DNA from: Archivesica marissinica
Taxonomy: Eukaryota; Mollusca; Bivalvia; Venerida; Vesicomyidae
Reading direction: 5' to 3'
Assembly (NCBI GenBank): GCA_014843695.1
Contig: CM026394.1
Span: 38,335,623 to 38,399,622 of the forward strand
DNA: 64,000 nucleotides
Shown here: one piece after another, positions 61,693 to 64,000 of the stretch
Layout of the letters: each line of letters opens with the position of its first letter
How positions within the stretch are numbered: position 1 is the stretch's first letter
Program-made: the position numbers and the translations under genes
Notes under the pieces: generated by a model
Database searches by the model: none
The model's input: the letters and a program-made list of their open reading frames with translations, nothing else
What the model was told of the DNA's origin: nothing

Positions 61693-61811
61693 TTGGTACA
61701 TGTATATATACTGACCTGTGTTTGCTGCAGAATTGTGAATGGGTCAGTGGGTAAATAATGCTCTGGATCTCGTAGAGCGCGCCCCAAGGTTATAAAACCT
61801 TTTTTTGCAGA

Positions 61812-61894
61812 TCTCGAACTCAAGAAATTTGATTGGTTGATTGTGAGTTTCACACTGAGCTGAACCAATCAGAAATTTGAGACTGAGTTTGAGA
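61812..61894. other. Imperfect inverted repeat (hairpin)
   Basis: The arms 61,812-61,838 (TCTCGAACTCAAG..ATTTGATTGGTT) and 61,863-61,894 (AACCAATCAGAAATTTGAGA, CTGAGTTTGAGA) are complementary with one small bulge. The loop is about 24 bp. It could be a compact MITE or stem-loop. Confidence 0.7.
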
Positions 61895-61899
61895 TTGGA

Positions 61900-62147
61900 G
61901 AAATGTTTTATATCCTCCAGCCCATGTTCGATCATCCACTCCCGTACTCTGATTGCAAATATAGTCTCTGTTGAGACATTAAACCACTGAGGTCTTGGTT
62001 TTCGCTGCTGTATACAATGCACATACAGAATCAAAGGAGCCGCTGGAATTGTGCTGTCTGTTGACAGGACACTGCTGTAATCCCAAAATGCATTGGCTCT
62101 TCTGGAGGTGCAGTTCATGTTTGAAACCGGTAGCGACGATAAATAAA
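61900..62147 (+). mobile_element. SINE related to family 2, different head, same tail
   Basis: B-box-like CATGTTCGATCATCC, then GTCTCTGTTGAGACATTAAA, GAATCAAAGGAGCCGCTGGA, TTCTGGAGGTGCAG and the terminal AACCGGTAGCGACGATAAAT shared with family 2. The body is diverged, so this is a related subfamily or an old copy. 62,151-62,240 then holds two 45-bp direct copies of an ATATTGCTGGTTTTATC.GT unit. Confidence 0.72.
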
Positions 62148-62402
62148 TATATATTGCTGGTTTTATCCGTATGTTGTACAGTTGTTCATGATTATATATT
62201 GCTGGTTTTATCTGTATGTTGTACAGTTGTTGATGCAGTTATGCACTCCTATTTGTTGTATCTACTTCAGATGTGTCCAAGATCATTTCACTTGGGAGAT
62301 ACGACAGATTCTCCCTCGGTCAGCTGATGCATGGAATAAAGGTAAGATGAAAGAAAAATATTTTCCTCCCTGATAAGTTTCCGATTTTTTGTTCTAGAAT
62401 GT

Positions 62403-63598
62403 CCATGGCCTAGTTGTTAATGGATCCAGAGCGGAATGTCGAAGGTTCGAACCATGGCCTAGTTGTTAATGGATCCAGAGCAAGAGGTCGAAGGTTCGAA
62501 CCATGGCCTAGTGGTTAATGGATCCAGAGCAAGAGGTCGAAGGTTCGAACCATGGCCTAGTTGTTAATGGATCCGGAGCGGGAGGTGGAAGGTTCGAACC
62601 GTGGTCTAGTGGTTAATGGATCCAGAGCAAGAGGTCGAAGGTTTGAACCGTGGCCTAGTTGTTAATGGATCCAGAGCAGGATGTCGAAGGTTCGAACCGT
62701 GGCCTAGTTTTTAATGGATCCAGAGCGGGAGGTCGAAGGTTCGAACCGTGGCCTAGTGGTTAATGGATCCAGAGCAGGAGGTCGAACTGTGGCCTAGTTG
62801 TTAATGGATCCAGAGCAGGATGTCGAACCGTGACCTAGTTGTTAATGGATCCAAAGCGAGATGTCGAACCATGGCCTAGTTGTTAATGGATCCAGAGCAA
62901 GAGGTCGAAGGTTCGAACCATGGCCTAGTTGTTAATGGATCCAGAGCAAGAGGTCGAAGGTTCGAACCGTGGCCTAGTGGTTAATGGATCCAGAGCGGGA
63001 GGTTGAAGGTTTGAACCGTGGCCTAGTGGTTAATGGATCCAGAGCGGGAGGTCGAAGGTTTGAACCGTGGCCTAGTTGTTAATGGATCCAGAGCGGGAGG
63101 TCGAAGGTTTGAACCGTGGTCTAGTAGTTAATGGATCCAGAGCGGGAGGTTGAAGGTTTGAACCGTGGCCTAGTTGTTAATGGATCCAGAGCGGGATGTC
63201 GAACCGTGGCCTAGTTGTTAATGTATCCAGAGCGGGATGTCGAACCGTGGCCTAGTAGTTAATGGATCCAAAGGGGGATGTCGAACCGTGGCCTAGTAGT
63301 TAATGGATCCAAATGGGGATGTCGAACCGTGGCCTAGTAGTTAATGGATCCAAAGGGGGATGTCGAACCGTGGCCTAGTAGTTAATGGATCCAAAGGGGG
63401 ATGTCGAACCGTGGCCTAGTAGTTAATGGATCCAAAGGGGGATGTCGAACCGTGGCCTAGTAGTTAATGGATCCAGAACAGGATGTCGAACCGTGGCCTA
63501 GTAGTTAATGGATCCAGAGCAGGATGTCGAACCGTGGCCTAGTAGTTAATGGATCCAGAGCAGGATGTCGAACCGTGGCCTAGTGGATCCAGAGCAGA
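62403..63598 (+). repeat. Tandem array of tRNA-like monomers, 27 copies (49 and 41 bp)
   Basis: Sixteen 49-bp monomers carry TGGCCTAGTGGTTAATGGAT, matching the Pol III A-box consensus TRGYNNARNGG in many copies, and 38 bp later GGTTCGAACC, a B box. Shorter 41-bp monomers (three at 62,746-62,868 and all from 63,163 on) lack 8 bp between two CGAA repeats and so lack the B box. Starts include 62,403, 62,452, 62,501, 62,746, 62,787, 63,163, 63,204 and 63,573. The last copy is truncated. No complete tRNA can be folded because the T-arm 3' half is replaced by the next monomer. Confidence 0.95.
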
Positions 63599-63717
63599 AT
63601 GAATCATAGCCGGAGAGTCTAAATATAACCTAAGGTGTTTGTGCGAGTTTAAATCCCAACAATCAACAAACTGCTTATCCATTGACTAGGATCTATGTAG
63701 ATACAATATCATATGAA

Positions 63718-63945
63718 CTTTAGCGCAGTGGTTAGCACGCTTGCTTCTCACCAATGCAACCCGTGTTCGATCATCAGACCAGGAAGTATGTGAGATGGTA
63801 CGTGGTCGCCAGATCGGACAGGTGGGATTTCTCCGGGTTCCTCTCCCATGAATGACCACAAATACTCTTTCATGCGCCAACGAGAGTGATTAATATAAGT
63901 TGTTACAGCTTGTTTCGCTATCGTTGCAAAATAACTAAAGTTTAT
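63718..63945 (+). mobile_element. tRNA-derived SINE family 1, complete head
   Basis: A box TTAGCGCAGTGGTTAGCACG, B box CGTGTTCGATCATC (one base off consensus), the AGACCAGGAAGTATGTGAGA body, GGTGGGATTTCTCCGGGTT and the TTAATATAAGTTGTTACAGC / TTGTTTCGCTATCG tail with A-rich end. Same family as 2650-2906 and 12,680-12,900. Confidence 0.88.
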
Positions 63946-64000
63946 ACTTTAATATCATCTTTTTTTGCAAGACCAGAGAAATTGTTTGGCTGAATGTGAC

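Noticed and set aside
61587..62118. Minus-strand frames of 93 and 124 codons
   Set aside because: They run across the 68-bp repeat, the hairpin and a SINE on the opposite strand, so they are fortuitous.
62403..63598. CRISPR array
   Set aside because: Units are contiguous and nearly identical with no unique spacers, and the context is eukaryotic. The same holds for the other arrays.

Overview
The window is eukaryotic, most likely from a mollusc or another lophotrochozoan (inference). It holds tRNA-derived SINEs with Pol III A and B boxes, TIR elements, a split protein-kinase exon with a GT donor, and very long satellite arrays. There is no bacterial gene organisation. The SINE at 59.4-59.7 kb has a 3' part resembling SINEs I associate with mollusc genomes, but I could not confirm this or name a species.

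Adding up array lengths, about three quarters of the roughly 62 kb of called sequence is tandem repeat. Layout: 0-8.6 kb, AT-rich non-coding DNA with a CCTG/CCTTG microsatellite, a 51-bp array, four SINEs or SINE pieces, three copies of an unnamed dispersed repeat and an 88-bp array. 8.6-14.6 kb, a 36-bp array that begins inside a SINE, a related 37-bp array, a TTAA-flanked MITE with a nested SINE, a 20-bp array and a 76-bp array. 14.57-37.18 kb, a 23-bp satellite (S23) with zoned variants, higher-order repeats and one 1,000-N gap. 37.2-43.6 kb, two copies of a segment made of promoter-like DNA, a kinase first exon and an S23 array, separated by a short unassigned ORF and two SINEs. 43.6-49.8 kb, an AT-rich second 23-bp satellite. 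After a second 1,000-N gap, 50.8-59.4 kb is a 29-bp satellite. 59.4-64.0 kb holds SINEs, a 35-bp array whose monomer matches a SINE tail, a small TIR element, a 68-bp array, a hairpin, a 49/41-bp array of tRNA-like monomers and a last SINE.

The only convincing coding DNA is the duplicated 62-codon exon at 37,413-37,598 and 41,137-41,322. It carries a protein-kinase glycine-rich loop and ends at a phase-0 GTAAAT donor in both copies. Each copy has a perfect cAMP-response element and an RFX X-box-like motif just upstream, which suggests germline or testis regulation (inference). Downstream exons are not recognisable here. If real, the genes have satellite-filled introns or are truncated copies.

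The strongest observations are: (1) tandem duplication of the kinase exon with its satellite, where a few degenerate AT-rich monomers after copy 1 correspond to an array over 6 kb after copy 2; (2) a 27-copy array of tRNA-like monomers with A and B boxes, in which part of the array has lost the B box by one 8-bp deletion; (3) a 35-bp minisatellite apparently born from a SINE 3' tail; (4) higher-order periodicity (360, 253, 275, 69 and 2,077 bp) inside the arrays. Long open frames in the arrays are by-products of stop-free monomers and are not annotated as genes.
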